Virus record (IMG/VR): IMGVR_UViG_3300008339_000081
Coordinates: 1 to 54,072 of that record
Reading direction: 5' to 3' (one strand)
Origin: a virus
Length of the DNA stretch: 54,072 bases
The notes beneath the pieces are model-generated. The model searched no databases, was not told the DNA's origin, and saw nothing but the letters and a program-made list of their open reading frames with translations. Position numbers and translations under genes: made by a program. This document shows, in pieces, positions 11,474 to 20,164 of this stretch (within the stretch, counting starts at the first letter, position 1; each line of letters starts with the position of its first letter).

Positions 11474-11510
11474 GATGTAAAGATAAAATTTTTTCTTTAA
11501 GTCTCCAAAT
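11474..11510 (-). promoter_or_regulatory. Minus-strand early-type promoter
   Basis: On the minus strand, TATCTTTACATC (11485 down to 11474) is followed by ATAATAAATAAAA and then the tRNA-like element. TTTGG lies upstream near 11505-11509, at longer spacing than usual, so the -33 part is weak. It overlaps the plus-strand late motif at 11509. Confidence 0.5.
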
Positions 11511-11517
11511 ATTTATT
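11509..11517 (+). promoter_or_regulatory. Late-type promoter motif
   Basis: ATATTTATT, four bases before ATG 11521, the first gene of the late block. No GGCAA/GTCAA box at the early spacing. Confidence 0.5.
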
Positions 11518-11520
11518 AAT

Positions 11521-12450
11521 ATGAAGAATTATTACGAGGAATTATTCCAATACATGTCAAATACCCCTAGTTTGGCTGGTCCACTTGAAAAGCTCCAACA
11601 AATTAAAAATAATCCAGTTGAGGTTATTAAAATGTACAACATGTACAAAGATGGGGTTAAAAATTATTTATCCCAGAAAAAACAGGGATTAAGTGAAATT
11701 AAAAAATTCACTATTAAATCCGAAGATAAAGCAGCATTCATCAATCGCCTTGAAAAATTAGGAATAGCTATTGATAGCTATGCTATTGAAGATGATAAAT
11801 TGAATGGTACTTTCTCAATTGAATTTATTGATCCTCAAGCTATCGACATGGTTAATCAAGTGTTGAGGCGTTCCTCTAAAATAAACCAAGTTAAATCGCC
11901 TAAAAGCGTATATACGGATAAAAAGGCGAATGGGAAAGGCAGTGCGCTAAAAGAGGTGGAAAATCCAAAAGACGTTATTAAATTAGATGTACCTTTATTT
12001 ATTCGTTTACTTGAGTATGCTCGTGAAGATGCTAAAACAGATATGGATCTTCATGATGTAGCCGAAAATATAATTAGTATGGCCTCTGAAGGACGAACAT
12101 TGAATATGAATGACTATAATAAAATTATATCTAAAAAAATGATGGAGGATTTTAATCCTGAAGAATATGAGTGGGAAATTGATCCTGAATTATTAGGGGT
12201 AGGGGAATTAGATAGAGGTGACTCTGTTAAATGTAAAATATTAACTGTGAATGGAGAAGAGGAAACAATATCGTTTAGTTTAGAAGATGTGGGAGAAGAA
12301 GTAGGCCTAAATGAAGATACCGGAGGTATTTGTCGGGCTATAGATAGTAGAGGTGTTATTTATGAAATGGAATGTACCTTATTTAACACAGGGCTTGATG
12401 GGTATTATATTACTGATGTTGATGGAGATACACTTACCGTAGCTAATTAA
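11521..12450 (+). CDS. Conserved phage protein, function unknown
   Basis: A 309-residue protein in three parts. A helical N-terminus of about 60 residues is followed by a lysine-rich middle. Then comes the segment VPLFIRLLEYAREDAKTD (starting near 158) leading into a helical LHDVAENIISMASEGRTL stretch, which I recognise from T4-like phages, where it also occurs as a small separate protein. The C-terminal 100 residues are strongly acidic. First gene of the late block; it may be structural, but there is no direct evidence. Confidence 0.6.
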   Translation: MKNYYEELFQYMSNTPSLAGPLEKLQQIKNNPVEVIKMYNMYKDGVKNYLSQKKQGLSEIKKFTIKSEDKAAFINRLEKLGIAIDSYAIEDDKLNGTFSIEFIDPQAIDMVNQVLRRSSKINQVKSPKSVYTDKKANGKGSALKEVENPKDVIKLDVPLFIRLLEYAREDAKTDMDLHDVAENIISMASEGRTLNMNDYNKIISKKMMEDFNPEEYEWEIDPELLGVGELDRGDSVKCKILTVNGEEETISFSLEDVGEEVGLNEDTGGICRAIDSRGVIYEMECTLFNTGLDGYYITDVDGDTLTVAN

Positions 12451-12453
12451 AAT

Positions 12454-12642
12454 ATGACTTTACCTGAAGTTGAATCAAATTTAAAAAACATGTTCGTTGA
12501 TCGTGATCTACAGATTAAGGAATATGTTAGTGGCATTTACGATTATGATAATGAAGATGCCTACGAAAATATAACAATGAGCGAGTTAGAAGAAGATTTT
12601 AAACTTTTTCTTACTTTCTATGAAGGAAGTTTGGATACCTAA
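12454..12642 (+). CDS. Small acidic hypothetical protein
   Basis: A 62-residue acidic protein (starts MTLPEVESNL) that begins three bases after the preceding stop. No motif recognised. Confidence 0.5.
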   Translation: MTLPEVESNLKNMFVDRDLQIKEYVSGIYDYDNEDAYENITMSELEEDFKLFLTFYEGSLDT

Positions 12643-12725
12643 AAGATTTTTAGTATTTTTTGCCTACGGGTTTGGTTAAAAAGGTAGGAAAGGGAGAGAC
12701 AGACAGTGGGGACGGGGAACGACGT

Positions 12726-12734
12726 ATATTTATA
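12726..12734 (+). promoter_or_regulatory. Late-type promoter motif
   Basis: ATATTTATA, 17 bases before ATG 12752, preceded by a purine-rich gene-free stretch. Confidence 0.5.
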
Positions 12735-12751
12735 TATAAACATATACAATT

Positions 12752-12961
12752 ATGAGATTTAAAAATCAAGTTATAGACGGCTTAACACAAGCCCAAAACA
12801 TTGGACATAAATTACAAGTTCAAGTTAATCGCGGTATGTCCCAAGAGGAACTTATTGAAACCGTAGAACAATTAAAAGAACACTTAGAAAAAGTTAAAGA
12901 ATTGGTTAGTACTGAGCATGACGATTTTGATTTTGCTTTTAACCAAACATATAACGGATAA
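12752..12961 (+). CDS. Small helical hypothetical protein
   Basis: A 69-residue protein predicted to be one long helix (EELIETVEQLKEHLEKVKEL) with an acidic-aromatic C-terminus. Possibly a coiled-coil adaptor; function unknown. The next gene starts two bases downstream. Confidence 0.55.
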   Translation: MRFKNQVIDGLTQAQNIGHKLQVQVNRGMSQEELIETVEQLKEHLEKVKELVSTEHDDFDFAFNQTYNG

Positions 12962-12963
12962 TT

Positions 12964-13236
12964 ATGGAAATATTTTTATGGGTATTAGGAGTACACCTAG
13001 CTGAATTGTTGGGAGTAGGTGTTTATTTTTTAATTAGAAAAAATACTACTTTAGAAAAAGTTGTTATTCAACAACAACAATATATTGAGAATATAGATTT
13101 TATTTCATCTCAGCTAATATCTAGTTTATCTAAAATAGATGAACGTATGTACGTTGAAGGCGATGCCGAGCTAGAAGAAGTATTTAAGGATATAAGTGAT
13201 CTAAAAGAACTTTTAGAAAACGTTTCTAAAAAATAA
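12964..13236 (+). CDS. Membrane-anchored coiled-coil protein
   Basis: A 90-residue protein with one N-terminal membrane span (about residues 3-24) followed by a long polar helix with heptad-like spacing. The topology resembles a small inner-membrane spanin or holin-like protein, but no lysis-specific motif is visible. Confidence 0.5.
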   Translation: MEIFLWVLGVHLAELLGVGVYFLIRKNTTLEKVVIQQQQYIENIDFISSQLISSLSKIDERMYVEGDAELEEVFKDISDLKELLENVSKK

Positions 13237-13274
13237 CTTGGCTACCACATCTTTCCTTATTACCATCGTAATTA

Positions 13275-13979
13275 ATGGAAAATAATCAAAACAAGACAGG
13301 TCCTAGTGTATATTTTACCCAAGAAACTGAGGACGCCATTCTGGAGTTTTTACAAACTACAGATGAAATCGAAAGGAATAGAATCTACAATGATAAGATT
13401 AGGTATGCTTTCTATAAATTAGCAGAAAACATTATACATACCTTCAAATTCTACTATACAGATATAAACACTATTGAGGAATTAAAACACGAGGTGGTTA
13501 CATTTCTACTAGAGAAACTTCATCTATATGCTCAGGGAAAAGGTAAAGCGTATTCATATTTTGGAACTATCGCTAAACGATACCTAATTATATACAATAA
13601 CAATAATTATAAAAAACTCCAGAAACATGGAGAAATGGATGAAATTGAGGAAGATAAATCGTTTTTAGATAGGACTATAAGGGAATCTGAAGATGATATC
13701 AATTTAAACTTATTTATAGATTTATACGTAAAATACGTTGATAAGTATCTTTATAAATTATTCCCCAAACCACAGGATGCTAAAACAGCAGACGCCGTTA
13801 TGGAATTGTTCCGAAAAAGAGAATCGTTGGAAATATTTAATAAAAAAGCTTTATATATATACATTCGTGAAATAACAGATGCCTCTACTCCTCAAATAAC
13901 TAAGGTAACTAAAAAATTAAATACCCTAAGAGTTAAATTATATAATGAATATTATTCTACAGGATATATAAAGTTCTAA
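13275..13979 (+). CDS. Late sigma factor, T4 gp55-like
   Basis: A 234-residue protein. Residues 40-60 (DKIRYAFYKLAENIIHTFKFY) and 68-115 match the region-2 pattern of T4-type late sigma factors: a helix with KHEVVTFLLEKL, then GKGKAYSYFGTIAKRYL (residues 88-104), followed by an Asn-rich NNNNYKKL. In T4, gp55 directs host RNA polymerase to the late promoter TATAAATA. Here it would be the natural reader of the ATATTTATN motif found upstream of late genes, which is inference. The region-3/4 part is not recognisable, as in gp55. Confidence 0.75.
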   Translation: MENNQNKTGPSVYFTQETEDAILEFLQTTDEIERNRIYNDKIRYAFYKLAENIIHTFKFYYTDINTIEELKHEVVTFLLEKLHLYAQGKGKAYSYFGTIAKRYLIIYNNNNYKKLQKHGEMDEIEEDKSFLDRTIRESEDDINLNLFIDLYVKYVDKYLYKLFPKPQDAKTADAVMELFRKRESLEIFNKKALYIYIREITDASTPQITKVTKKLNTLRVKLYNEYYSTGYIKF

Positions 13980-13986
13980 ATAACTC

Positions 13987-13995
13987 ATATTTATA
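13987..13995 (+). promoter_or_regulatory. Late-type promoter motif
   Basis: ATATTTATA, 13 bases before ATG 14009, heading the hub/baseplate genes. Confidence 0.55.
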
Positions 13996-14008
13996 ATAAA
14001 CAACGATT

Positions 14009-14398
14009 ATGACCAATTTTGATGATATAACGCTTTTTGGTAATACTTCATTGTCAGACATATTTAAGCAGATACATAAAAATAATAAATCTGTTGATAG
14101 TCAGATCAATGAATTAATAGGGGCTATCAAGCCTCTTGCATCATCTAATGCTGGTTCTGCTGTAATGTTAATGCCTACTATAAAAGATCTAATTGATGTT
14201 AACGTAAAAAATAATGATCAATTAATAAAAATGGCTGGGATAGCACAGCGAGCTACTAATAATTCGTCTTCAACTAGTGAATCGTTGATAGATATGAGCG
14301 AAATTCAATTATTGTTAGACGAACAAAATGCTATTAAGGAAGAAGGTACAAAACTGTTAGAGGCTGCTCAGAAAGATTTACAAAAACGTTTAGAATAA
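14009..14398 (+). CDS. Hypothetical virion-region protein
   Basis: A 129-residue mostly helical protein (starts MTNFDDITLF) that immediately precedes the gp5-like hub gene (one base apart). The C-terminal 40 residues look coiled-coil. No specific match; a structural or chaperone role is suggested only by position. Confidence 0.5.
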   Translation: MTNFDDITLFGNTSLSDIFKQIHKNNKSVDSQINELIGAIKPLASSNAGSAVMLMPTIKDLIDVNVKNNDQLIKMAGIAQRATNNSSSTSESLIDMSEIQLLLDEQNAIKEEGTKLLEAAQKDLQKRLE

Positions 14399-14399
14399 A

Positions 14400-15620
14400 A
14401 TGGCTTTAAAATACGGTTTAAAAGGTAGTAACCAAATAAGCAACCCTGTAAAGAAAAAAACTACAGAGCAAAATGAAGCTTCTATTTCTTCATATGGAAA
14501 GGTTTTTGGGGTAGTTACTGGTATTAATCTGCCTACTGCCAAGATGTATGAAAAAGCAAATAAAAGGGTAGGAGCCGTATTTTATAAAGACTATTATGCT
14601 AGCCGAACTGAAAATGGAAGTTTGACAGATGATTTTTTAAATACATGTGATATTGCTTACCCTTTCTACAGTAATATTCAAGACTATCCTTTATTAAGTG
14701 AAATAATTCTTATACTACCAGGAGCATCTATAGGGTCTCAAACAAAAAAAGATACTAAAGGAGATATATCATATTGGCTATGTACTGTTAATCTTTGGGG
14801 AAACAGTGAACAAAATGCTCAATCTTCTGATAGTAATTCTCCTTTAGGAAAAACATATAATGAAAATGGAAATATAAAAAATTTAATAACATATGAAGGC
14901 GATTATATATTATCTGGTCGAACAGGCCAATCTATTCGTTTCGGTAGTACCGTTGGATTATATAGTAATCCTGATAACCCAAATTATAACGAATGGAGTA
15001 AAATAGGAGACAATGGAAGTCCTATTTTAATACTTTCCAACGGATTAAGTTTTAATAGTACCCCACAACCTTTATACTCAGAACGAATAAATAAAGATGC
15101 TTCTTCCATTTATTTAACGTCAACTCAGGCTTTACCTATAGAAATAGATTCTACCGGTTTAAAATCTCCATTAATTGGAGAACCAACATCACCTGATTCT
15201 TATAATAGTTCACAAGTTGTACTAAATGGTGATAGAATATTAATTAATTCTAAAAAGGATGAAGTGATGTTATTTTCTAAAACAAATACTATCTTAAAAG
15301 GAAATGGAATTAATTTAGTAGGAAATTCTATTCAACTTACTTCAAATGATATATATTTAGGTAAAAACACAGATGGTTCTTTACCTCTTGAACCCGTTTT
15401 ATTAGGTTTTAAAGTAATAGATTTATTATCTGATTTAGTAAAAGCATTACAAACATTTACTACTACTGCTTCTCCATCAGTTGATAGTACAGGAGCACCT
15501 ATTCCTACTTTAAAAGCAGCTGCTGACCGTCTTAATACTGATTTGGAAAAGGTAAAAGATATGTTTAAACCTGAAAATACTGACAAATATATAGCTTCTA
15601 ACCAAGTATTCATATCATAA
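14400..15620 (+). CDS. Baseplate hub/spike protein, gp5-like
   Basis: A 406-residue protein. The N-terminal half contains an OB-fold-like set of strands ending GDYILSGRTGQSIRFGSTVG (near 170), typical of gp5/gpV-type hub proteins that form the trimeric spike. About residues 275-320 alternate short hydrophobic strands (VVLNGDRILINS, then IQLTSNDIYLG), which fits a beta-helix-type shaft. The last 65 residues are helical. No lysozyme domain is visible, unlike T4 gp5. Its position directly upstream of gp25- and gp6-like genes supports a hub role. Confidence 0.6.
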   Translation: MALKYGLKGSNQISNPVKKKTTEQNEASISSYGKVFGVVTGINLPTAKMYEKANKRVGAVFYKDYYASRTENGSLTDDFLNTCDIAYPFYSNIQDYPLLSEIILILPGASIGSQTKKDTKGDISYWLCTVNLWGNSEQNAQSSDSNSPLGKTYNENGNIKNLITYEGDYILSGRTGQSIRFGSTVGLYSNPDNPNYNEWSKIGDNGSPILILSNGLSFNSTPQPLYSERINKDASSIYLTSTQALPIEIDSTGLKSPLIGEPTSPDSYNSSQVVLNGDRILINSKKDEVMLFSKTNTILKGNGINLVGNSIQLTSNDIYLGKNTDGSLPLEPVLLGFKVIDLLSDLVKALQTFTTTASPSVDSTGAPIPTLKAAADRLNTDLEKVKDMFKPENTDKYIASNQVFIS

Positions 15621-16825
15621 TGAACGTATCATCTTTAATATCACCAGGAATAACTAAAACTTTAACCAGTACTGGCTTACCTAGTGCTTTTGGTGATCAA
15701 GTTAAAGAAGCAGCAAAGAAAAAAATAATATCTGCTGCTTTAGGACAGGTTCAAATTCTTCAACAAAAATTAGAAGATATAATAAAGAAAAAATTAGAAT
15801 TAGAAGTAACACATAAATCTAATCTAAATAAATTAGAAAATCAGTATCAACCTAAACCTCCAACTAAACCTACATTAACCGAGGAAGAATATAAAGAAGC
15901 AGTAGCAAGTGAAAATGCTAGATACGCTGCTGAAAAAGAATCATTAAATAACCAACAGCAAAATACTGAAAATCAGATTCAAAGCATAACTAAAGATCCT
16001 AAAAAACGTAGAAAAGATAAACAGAAAAAACAAAAGGACAAACAAAAACGAAAAGATATTAGAAATAAAGCAAATAAAACAAAAGCTATTTCTGCTTTAA
16101 TAAGCAGTACAACTAAATCATTTGCCCCTCTTTTAATATTGAGTGGAACTATTTTAATTTCTAAATTAGCAGTTCAAAATAGTAGTCTTCAAACTTTAGT
16201 AGACAATACTAACGATATAATAGATAACGCTCAAACCCCAGAACAATTAGATAATGCTCGGGTAAGTCGTAACTCAGCTTATAATGTTTTAGATAATAAT
16301 GAAAGAACATTTACAAGAATTCAAGAAAGTTTACAAATTATTCAAATTATAATCACAGTAACTCAAATATTAATTCCTTTATTATTCCTACTCCCAGTTC
16401 CTCCTTTACCGCTAATTGAAGAACTTCAAAAGAAATTATCGTTAGCCCAAATTGTATTAGCAACACTGACTGCTCTTTTAATTCCTATAATTGATGAATT
16501 AAATGATTTAAAAGCTCAATTAAAAACTGTTGATAATAAATTAGATATAGAAACTATAAACACAAATTCACTTGATAATCTCAATGCATTATTAAATGAT
16601 ATTAAACAACCAAAAGATGAAATTTATAAAGGATTTAGATTAAGAATTAAAGAAGATCAAGATCCTCGTACTTTTGTTAAAGACAGCATTAAACGCCACT
16701 ATGCAGCTGCGTTTGATAAAGATAATGTAGAAGTAGTTAAAAGTGATTATTCGTATACATTAGAACCACAAATATTAATAGATCAATTAAAAATAATTAT
16801 AGACCAACGAAATTTACAAGCTTAA
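15620..16825 (+). CDS. Large tail protein, possible tape measure or hub
   Basis: A 401-residue protein with a long lysine-rich coiled coil (about residues 40-160). It has hydrophobic helices near 170-186 and 245-290 (including the proline-containing PLLFLLPVPPLPL) and a small C-terminal domain that ends NLQA. Coiled coil plus membrane-like segments suits a tape measure or a central tail protein that enters the host envelope, but it is short for a tape measure. The start overlaps the preceding stop by one base. Confidence 0.45.
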   Translation: MNVSSLISPGITKTLTSTGLPSAFGDQVKEAAKKKIISAALGQVQILQQKLEDIIKKKLELEVTHKSNLNKLENQYQPKPPTKPTLTEEEYKEAVASENARYAAEKESLNNQQQNTENQIQSITKDPKKRRKDKQKKQKDKQKRKDIRNKANKTKAISALISSTTKSFAPLLILSGTILISKLAVQNSSLQTLVDNTNDIIDNAQTPEQLDNARVSRNSAYNVLDNNERTFTRIQESLQIIQIIITVTQILIPLLFLLPVPPLPLIEELQKKLSLAQIVLATLTALLIPIIDELNDLKAQLKTVDNKLDIETINTNSLDNLNALLNDIKQPKDEIYKGFRLRIKEDQDPRTFVKDSIKRHYAAAFDKDNVEVVKSDYSYTLEPQILIDQLKIIIDQRNLQA

Positions 16826-16826
16826 A

Positions 16827-16835
16827 ATATTTATA
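16827..16835 (+). promoter_or_regulatory. Late-type promoter motif
   Basis: ATATTTATA, three bases before ATG 16839 (near-leaderless). Confidence 0.5.
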
Positions 16836-16838
16836 CGT

Positions 16839-17180
16839 ATGAATGTAAAAACATTTAAAAATTTAATCAAAGAGGCAGTAGCCGAAGCAGTTCGCGAGGA
16901 ATTACATGCTATTTTAAATGAAAATAAACCAGCAAAACCATTGCAAGAAAATAAAACATTTAATTTTACTAGCAATGATGTTTCAGCCGCAGGTGATGTA
17001 AGAGCACAATTGAGAAGTAAAATGGGAGCCATGTTTGGTTTTGAACAACCTACTGTATCTAATAACGGTGTACCGTTAGTTGTTGATAAAACCAATGAAA
17101 ATCCATTTACTAATTTTATAATGGATGCTGCATTAAGTATGACTGCTCAGGATAAAGCCGGTTTAAGTAATTTAGGATAA
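16839..17180 (+). CDS. Protein with capsid-targeting-like N-terminus
   Basis: A 113-residue protein starting MNVKTFKNLIKEAVAEAV. This amphipathic start with I-K-E at residues 10-12 belongs to the N-terminal family described under findings (predicted prohead-protease site). The rest is moderately conserved in feel (AAGDVRAQLRSKMGAMFGFE), with no known domain. It lies just before gp25, outside the main cluster of such genes, and could alternatively be a small baseplate protein. Confidence 0.55.
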   Translation: MNVKTFKNLIKEAVAEAVREELHAILNENKPAKPLQENKTFNFTSNDVSAAGDVRAQLRSKMGAMFGFEQPTVSNNGVPLVVDKTNENPFTNFIMDAALSMTAQDKAGLSNLG

Positions 17181-17181
17181 C

Positions 17182-17592
17182 ATGCCCATACCTCAAGTAA
17201 CACGTATAGATCCCTTAGATTTGCAAAAAAATATTGCTATTGGGGTATCTCTACCTTTTAATGGACCCGGGGTATTTAATAAAACATATAGTACTAAAGA
17301 TCAAATAAAATCTAACGTTATTAATCTTTTATTAACAAATAGAGGTGAAAGAATAATGAACCCTAATTTTGGGGCTGATATAAAAGATCTATTATTTGAG
17401 GGGATGACAGATAATCTTAAAAGTATAATTCAAGATAGAGTAGCTGCTTCATTTACAACTTATATCCCACAAGCAAGTATAAGCAATGTTGATGTGGTTT
17501 TTAGCGAAGATACAAATACCATAAACGTAACAGTTAATTATACCTTAAATATTTCAGGAACCCCAGATCAAGTTACTATAGAATTTCAATAA
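17182..17592 (+). CDS. Baseplate wedge protein, gp25-like
   Basis: A 136-residue protein, the usual length for the gp25/gpW family. The segment IKSNVINLLLTNRGERIMNP (residues 45-64) is the family hallmark: a helix followed by T-x-x-G-E-R, with the conserved NFGADIKDLLFE just after. gp25-like proteins seed the sheath and join the wedge in contractile tails. It lies directly upstream of the gp6-like gene, the standard order. Confidence 0.85.
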   Translation: MPIPQVTRIDPLDLQKNIAIGVSLPFNGPGVFNKTYSTKDQIKSNVINLLLTNRGERIMNPNFGADIKDLLFEGMTDNLKSIIQDRVAASFTTYIPQASISNVDVVFSEDTNTINVTVNYTLNISGTPDQVTIEFQ

Positions 17593-17594
17593 AA

Positions 17595-19418
17595 ATGGCA
17601 AATAATATATCATACATAAATAAGAGTTTTGGTGATTTTAAAGCGAATTTAATAAATTACGCTAAAACATATTTTCCAAATACATACAACGATTTTTCGG
17701 ATGCGTCTCCAGGAAATATGTTCATTGAACTAGCCTCTTATGTAGGTGATGTAATGTCATTTTATTTAGATACACAAATTCAAGAAAACTTTTTATTATA
17801 TGCTAAGGAAAAAGAAAATTTATATGCCATGTCTTATGTTATGGGATATAGACCTAAAGCATCATATGCTTCTTCTGTTGACTTAGATGTATATCAAATA
17901 ATGCCTTCTACTATAAATGTAGTAACAGGAGAAACTGTACCTAATAATACAGTATATGGTTTAATAATCCCAGCTAATACAAATATAACTTCAACCTCTA
18001 CCGGAATAAATTTTATAACAACTGAAGCGGTAGACTTTACTGATTTAACAGGAGCTGAGGTAAGTTTTGTAGATAGTAATTTCTTTTTAATTAAAAAAAC
18101 AGTTAAAGCTATATCAGCTGAAATAAAAACTTCTACTTCTACTTTTACCACACCACAAAAATTTCAAACTGTTACTTTAACTGATACTAATATATTACAA
18201 ATTTTAGACGTAACAGGAAGTGATAGTAACCAATGGTATGAAGTACCTTATCTAGCTCAAGGAACAGTATACCAAAAGATAGCCAATACCGGATCAGATG
18301 CTTCTCAAGTTCCTTATTTATTACAACTACAAAGAACCCCAAGACGATTTGTATCTAGATTATTATCTGATAATACAGTACAACTAGAGTTTGGAGCTGG
18401 AATATCTAATACTTCTGATACTAATATTATTCCTACACCAGATAATATTCAATTAGGATTAGTTCCTGGAATTTCGGATTTGTCTAATAACTATAATAAA
18501 GCATCTGTATTTTTTACTAGAGAATATGGTTTAGCTCCATCTAATACTACACTACAAGTTAGATATTTAGTTGGTGGTGGTATAACATCAAACGTACCAT
18601 CAAATGATTTAACACGTATAGATACCGCTGGAGTATATTTTAAGAATGGAACTCCACCAGGTATAGGTTTACCTACCCAAGTGTTACAAAGCGTGGTTAG
18701 TAATAATCCTGCTCCTGCTACTGGTGGTAGAGATGGAGATCAAGTTGAAGAAATTAGAAATAATGCTTTATATGCTTATTCATCTCAAATGAGAGCTGTA
18801 ACTAAAACAGACTACATAGTAAGAGCCTTATCTTTACCTTCAGAATACGGAAGTATAGCTAAAGTATATGCCACTCAACCATTATCATCAGATAATAGTG
18901 GTAATACACCTAATTCACTAGCATTAGATATGCACGTTCTAGCATATAATTCTAGCAAGCAATTAATCAACGCAACCAGTAATTTAAAAAATAATTTAGT
19001 TACTTATATTAATGAGTACAGAATGACAACTGATGCTATTAATATTAAAGATGCATTTTATATTAATATAGGTGTTAATTTTGATATCACTACCGCCGCT
19101 GGTTCTAATAATAACGAAGTAATTAGTAACTGTATATCAACATTACAAGATCATTTTAATATAGATAAATGGCAAATTAATCAACCTATTATATTATCTG
19201 AAATAACATCTAAATTATTAAGAGTAAGAGGTGTACAGTCAGTAGTAAAGGTTGAAATAATAAATAAACAAGATTCAACAGGAGCTACTTATTCTTTATA
19301 TGGATATGATATTCCTGGAGCTACAAGTAATGGAGTTATTTATCCTTCATTAGATCCTTCTATTTTTGAGATTAGATACCCTAATACAGACATACAAGGA
19401 AGAGTAGTAATACTTTAA
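17595..19418 (+). CDS. Baseplate wedge protein, gp6/gpJ-like
   Basis: A 607-residue protein. Near the N-terminus, NDFSDASPGNMFIELASYVGDVMSFYLDTQIQE is typical of gp6/gpJ wedge proteins. A later segment (GGRDGDQVEEIRNNALYAYSSQMRAVTKTDYIVRAL) is the family's other conserved stretch. gp6 forms the inner ring of the baseplate with gp25, its upstream neighbour two bases away. The call is strong; the length matches T4 gp6. Confidence 0.85.
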   Translation: MANNISYINKSFGDFKANLINYAKTYFPNTYNDFSDASPGNMFIELASYVGDVMSFYLDTQIQENFLLYAKEKENLYAMSYVMGYRPKASYASSVDLDVYQIMPSTINVVTGETVPNNTVYGLIIPANTNITSTSTGINFITTEAVDFTDLTGAEVSFVDSNFFLIKKTVKAISAEIKTSTSTFTTPQKFQTVTLTDTNILQILDVTGSDSNQWYEVPYLAQGTVYQKIANTGSDASQVPYLLQLQRTPRRFVSRLLSDNTVQLEFGAGISNTSDTNIIPTPDNIQLGLVPGISDLSNNYNKASVFFTREYGLAPSNTTLQVRYLVGGGITSNVPSNDLTRIDTAGVYFKNGTPPGIGLPTQVLQSVVSNNPAPATGGRDGDQVEEIRNNALYAYSSQMRAVTKTDYIVRALSLPSEYGSIAKVYATQPLSSDNSGNTPNSLALDMHVLAYNSSKQLINATSNLKNNLVTYINEYRMTTDAINIKDAFYINIGVNFDITTAAGSNNNEVISNCISTLQDHFNIDKWQINQPIILSEITSKLLRVRGVQSVVKVEIINKQDSTGATYSLYGYDIPGATSNGVIYPSLDPSIFEIRYPNTDIQGRVVIL

Positions 19419-19422
19419 ATAT

Positions 19423-19453
19423 GAGGAGGGCAAAGTCCTCTTCTTATGTTTAC
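19423..19453 (+). promoter_or_regulatory. Fused hairpin and early promoter inside late block
   Basis: GAGGA (19423-19427) pairs with TCCTC (19436-19440), with GGCAA (19429-19433) in the loop. TATGTTTAC lies at 19445-19453, then AAAAAAAGGTTATG. It is an early-type control element embedded among structural genes. Confidence 0.75.
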
Positions 19454-19464
19454 AAAAAAAGGTT

Positions 19465-20121
19465 ATGAAAAAAATTATTTTATTTGCTTTACTAAGCATT
19501 AGTTTATTTTCTTGTGTTAAACCAGAAGATGAAGAAGAAAAAGGGCCTTACCCTTGTTTAAATGGAAACTGTGAAGGCTTCTTTTACATTTCAGGTCCTG
19601 GAGAAGATTCAATTGATTTAAATGGATATCACCATATAAAATATATTGGATTAAATTACTTTACAATAAGAGGAGAACTATCAGAATTAATTCCAAAATA
19701 CGTAATCAATGAAGTTCCATTAATTGAAGTAGGTTTTGATTCGGATTATTTTGTATTGTTTGACACAGTTAGATATAGATACCCAGTATATTCATTTTTA
19801 GGACTATACACGGATAAGCGTTTTAAAGATCCAATTCCTGTTGGGACACGTACTTACACAATGGCTGGTTTATCTGATTTTATGTCTCCCACTAATATTG
19901 TTGGATATCAAATACCTAAAAAATTCACAGGATGGGAAAAACCATATGCTCGTACAATATTAGCAGTTTACAGTAAGTACACGTATCAACCGGGAATTAA
20001 TATATTTTTAGATGATGAAATGATTGGGGATACTGCTACTATTTTTATGAGAGTTGTTTTCAATAGTGATTTTGGTCGTCAAGAAATTAAGAATTACGAG
20101 ATGAAAGTAATTTTTGAATAA
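19465..20121 (+). CDS. Phage-encoded lipoprotein
   Basis: A 218-residue protein with a classic lipoprotein signal: MKKIILFALLSISLFSC, Cys at residue 17. The cysteine is followed by VKPEDEEEK, an acidic stretch like the Bacteroidota signal that sends lipoproteins to the cell surface. The mature part is strand-rich, with two further cysteines (PCLNGNCEG). It has its own early-type promoter between gp6 and the endolysin-like gene, so it is a separately controlled cargo gene. Blocking superinfecting phage at the surface is a reasonable guess. Confidence 0.65.
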   Translation: MKKIILFALLSISLFSCVKPEDEEEKGPYPCLNGNCEGFFYISGPGEDSIDLNGYHHIKYIGLNYFTIRGELSELIPKYVINEVPLIEVGFDSDYFVLFDTVRYRYPVYSFLGLYTDKRFKDPIPVGTRTYTMAGLSDFMSPTNIVGYQIPKKFTGWEKPYARTILAVYSKYTYQPGINIFLDDEMIGDTATIFMRVVFNSDFGRQEIKNYEMKVIFE

Positions 20122-20135
20122 AACATGTATATACC

Positions 20136-20144
20136 ATATTTATA
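20136..20144 (+). promoter_or_regulatory. Late-type promoter motif
   Basis: ATATTTATA, 20 bases before ATG 20165. Confidence 0.5.
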
Positions 20145-20164
20145 GGAAAATAAATCTTATAATT

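Noticed and set aside
11124-11480. Plus-strand frames of 118 and 63 codons across the third tRNA-like element
   Set aside because: They translate the reverse complement of the RNA and have no promoter or leader; composition is unlike the neighbouring proteins.
20114-20164. Longer start for the endolysin-like gene
   Set aside because: The late promoter motif at 20136-20144 lies inside the added segment.
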